Part shown: positions 61,730 through 64,000 of the stretch, piece after piece | Layout: every line of letters begins with the position of its first letter | How positions within the stretch are numbered: position 1 is the stretch's first letter | Source: Sarcophilus harrisii | Lineage: Eukaryota > Chordata > Mammalia > Dasyuromorphia > Dasyuridae | Reading direction: 5' to 3' | NCBI RefSeq assembly: GCF_902635505.1 | Contig: NC_045428.1 | Location: 226,874,107-226,938,106, forward strand | DNA length: 64,000 nt | The notes under the pieces: generated by a model | Databases searched by the model: none | Told to the model about the DNA's origin: nothing | Seen by the model: only the letters and a program-made list of their open reading frames with translations | Position numbers and translations under genes: made by a program

Positions 61730-63365
61730 TAACTCCAGGCACAAAAACAAATGCCATCATTTATTCATATGTTTATTCAAATGTTGAAGGAGAACTTCCT
61801 ATGAGTCTCTCACAGCTTAGCTGCAAAGAAGTGCAATATCTTTCTCTCTGTAACTGTGTGTAAGGTCAGGAATATGGAGGAAGTCACTCAGGAGCAGAGG
61901 GGTGCCATATTGGAGGTTAGAAAGAGATATTTGGGTGTCACAGTGACATCTCTGCTCCTTCCTGGGCCTGGCTGTTAAGCTTACTTGACCTGCTTCCCAA
62001 GACCAGAAATGATTAGATGTTCTTGGGACAACCAGAGTCTGGGGAAAGGACAAATTTTTATTAACTAAAATTGACACTGATCCTGAGTCCCATGCCTTAG
62101 AACTTAGCTGAGAGTTCTTCCAGCATTTCCTTATCTTCTCTAAAAAATGATCCCATTAGAAATATGAGCAGCATCTTTTTGGCCACTTACAGGAATAGCA
62201 ATATAACTGTAACTAATCAAATTCAAACTATATTTCCTAAAATTTCAAAGTTCAAAACAGCTTCTGTGCTATCTAGGAATCTTCAGGGATCTAGAAGACT
62301 GGAAGACCATAGATGCTTAGTATATGTTTTTTATGCATTATCTTATGATTATTATCTATAATCAATAGACATTGGTTAAGCACTTTATATGTGCTGGGAA
62401 CAATATTTGTTATTTATCAGTTTTATACTTAACAACAAAAAGAACTACATGTAGTATTCAAGCATGTTTGTCTGCCTCTGTGAAAAGACAACTCCATTGG
62501 GTCAAGGTCACATAACAAAGGTTCAATGAAGTAGAGTCAGGTCCAGAGGAAGGCAAGGTTTGATCAGTCCTTATGGGCTTAGAATTGGTTTTTGATTGGA
62601 TGAATCTGTGATTAGTGGAGTTCACAAATTATAGAGAAAGACCGAGCCACAGAGAGTAACTTAGCCAGTGAAAAAGTCACATGTACGTACTACCTGAGAG
62701 GGTGATTGGGCTTTGATTGCCCAAGATCCAGTCCTTTTTTTTTGCTGAGGTGAGTTGGAGCTTGCTTCCTGATGGTTAAATTGAGATCAACAAAAGTATA
62801 CAATATACTCCTGGCCTTTTACAAGCTTTTTCAATAGAAAAGACACAGATATGGAAAACAATTAAATAACAATAAAAGGCAATATGTGATTTGAATAATA
62901 AGTACCATTACTTGTCCCTGTCAGGGAGTTCGGAGCACTGTACTACTACTTTCTCTTTTAAGGGGTCCCTCTGCTCTGAACACATACAAAGGCCTCTCTT
63001 AAGGGAAGGGATATTGGGGATGGATGACTCAGAGTCCTTGCTAGAATTATCAGACTGGGCTCACTTGACCAAAAATTCTAGCATAGCTTCTGGGTACTCT
63101 CCCAACCTAGAGTGAAGCTCACATGCAACCTAGTCCTATTTACCTCCAGCACTCCTTCACCTAAGGCAGAAAAGAATAGACATAACAGGGATAGAACATT
63201 GTGTTCATGTCTTCATAAAGACCTGAGTAGGGAGAAGATGCTGTTGGCAGTAGGGCTATTTCTCTTAGCTACACCAGATTATTTTCTTCCTATTTCTCTG
63301 ATTCTTCTTTATATATCTTTCTCTTTCTTCCCCCCCCCCCCCATCTCTCCCGCTCTCCTTCCTTA
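61730..63365. other. Mostly unassigned intergenic DNA
   Basis: A SINE-tail trace (tttttttttgctgagg) at 62735-62752 and an antisense L2 trace near 62370-62400. No exon recognised. Confidence 0.35.
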
Positions 63366-63389
63366 TAATTCTGTATCTCTTATTTCTCT

Positions 63390-63571
63390 CTCTTTTTTTT
63401 TTTTTTTATTTAATAGCCTTTTATTTACAGGATATATACATGGGTAACTTTACAGCATTAACAACTGCCAAACCTCTTGTTCCAATTTTTCACCTCTTAC
63501 CCCGCCCCCCATCCCCTCCCCTAGATGGCAGGATGACCAGTAGATGTTAAATATATTAAAATATAAATTAG
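63390..63571 (-). mobile_element. L1 3' UTR, antisense, very short, with 18-bp TSD
   Basis: T run then 'tttaatagccttttatttac', 'gcattaacaactgccaaacc' and 'ggcaggatgaccagtagatg', the same 3' UTR type as 20364-20726. The duplication TGTATCTCTTATTTCTCT lies at 63372-63389 and 63572-63589. Confidence 0.93.
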
Positions 63572-63579
63572 TGTATCTC

Positions 63580-64000
63580 TTATTTCTCTTTCTGTCTCCT
63601 TTTTCTTTCTCTGTCTCTGTCTCTCTGTCTCTCCCTCTGTCTCTGTCGATGTATCTCTGAGTCTTTCTTCTCCCTCCTTGCTCCCTCCCTCTCTTTAATT
63701 CTCTTTCTCTGTCTTCATCTATCTCTGCCATTTCCCCTCTCCCCTCTCTTTGTCTCTGTGTCTCTCTCTTTTCTCTGTCTCTTTCTTCTCTCGGTATTTC
63801 TCCCTCCTTCTCCTTTCCTCCCTCTCTCTTTTCTTGTCTTTCCCTCTGTCTCTTTGTATGTCTCTCTCTTTCCTCTCTTCTTCTGTTTCTGTCTCTCCCT
63901 TTTCCATCCCCTTCTATCTATCCTTGTCTCTGTTTTCCCTCTCCTCCTCCTCTTCCTCCTCCTCCTCCTCCTCTCTCTCTCTCTCCCCCTCTCCCTCTCC
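63580..64000. repeat. CT-rich pyrimidine tract running off the window
   Basis: Almost pure pyrimidine on the plus strand (TCTCTG, CTCCTC and CTCTCC units), continuing past the right edge. Acidic/basic frames on the minus strand are repeat translations. The tract begins before the L1 insertion at about 63310. Confidence 0.95.

Noticed and set aside
63450-63907. Glu/Arg-rich frames at the right edge
   Set aside because: Translations of the CT-rich tract and an L1 tail.

Overview
The window reads as nuclear DNA of a marsupial. The evidence is the dense load of L1 copies with marsupial-type 3' untranslated regions, tRNA-headed CORE-SINEs beginning GGGGCAGCTAG, MIR-like and L2 remnants, and the gene order MITD1 - MRPL30 - LYG2, which matches human 2q11.2. 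The exact species cannot be fixed from sequence alone. All genes are split by introns and there is no operon structure.

Left end (about 0.9-9.7 kb): a CpG-rich divergent promoter separates the first coding exon of MITD1 (minus strand, the rest lies off the left edge) from the complete MRPL30 gene (plus strand, 161 codons in five coding exons after a non-coding first exon). MRPL30 intron 3 carries a young, 5'-truncated L1 in sense orientation whose ORF2 fragment is still open for 645 codons.

9.7-28.7 kb: no recognised host gene. It is a mosaic of L1 fragments in both orientations, L2, MIR/CORE-SINEs and degraded LTR-type sequence. Notable structures are an L1 with an inverted 5' part (11.4-13.5 kb), an L2 split by later insertions (13.5-15.6 kb), a short open frame of unknown origin beside LTR-like sequence (about 18.1 kb), a TSD-flanked L1 (18.8-20.1 kb), and a tandem duplication split by another L1 tail (20.2-20.9 kb).

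28.7-36.9 kb: LYG2, goose-type lysozyme, minus strand. Five coding exons assemble to 212 codons, the human length, with consistent splice phases, a signal peptide and the four-cysteine pattern. A TATA box and one or two candidate 5' untranslated exons lie upstream (36.6-36.9 kb). A (TG)n tract begins just after the donor of the signal-peptide exon.

36.9-64 kb: no host exon recognised. It holds L1 tails, nested insertions (41.3-42.3 kb; 52.3-53.6 kb), a long antisense L2 (44.4-45.7 kb), LTR-like sequence (52.6-54.8 kb), microsatellites, and a pyrimidine-rich tract running off the right edge. LYG1, expected next in the human order, was not found by eye.

MITD1 (abscission/ESCRT-III), MRPL30 (mitochondrial large ribosomal subunit) and LYG2 (secreted lysozyme-family protein) are unrelated functionally; only MITD1 and MRPL30 appear to share a promoter.
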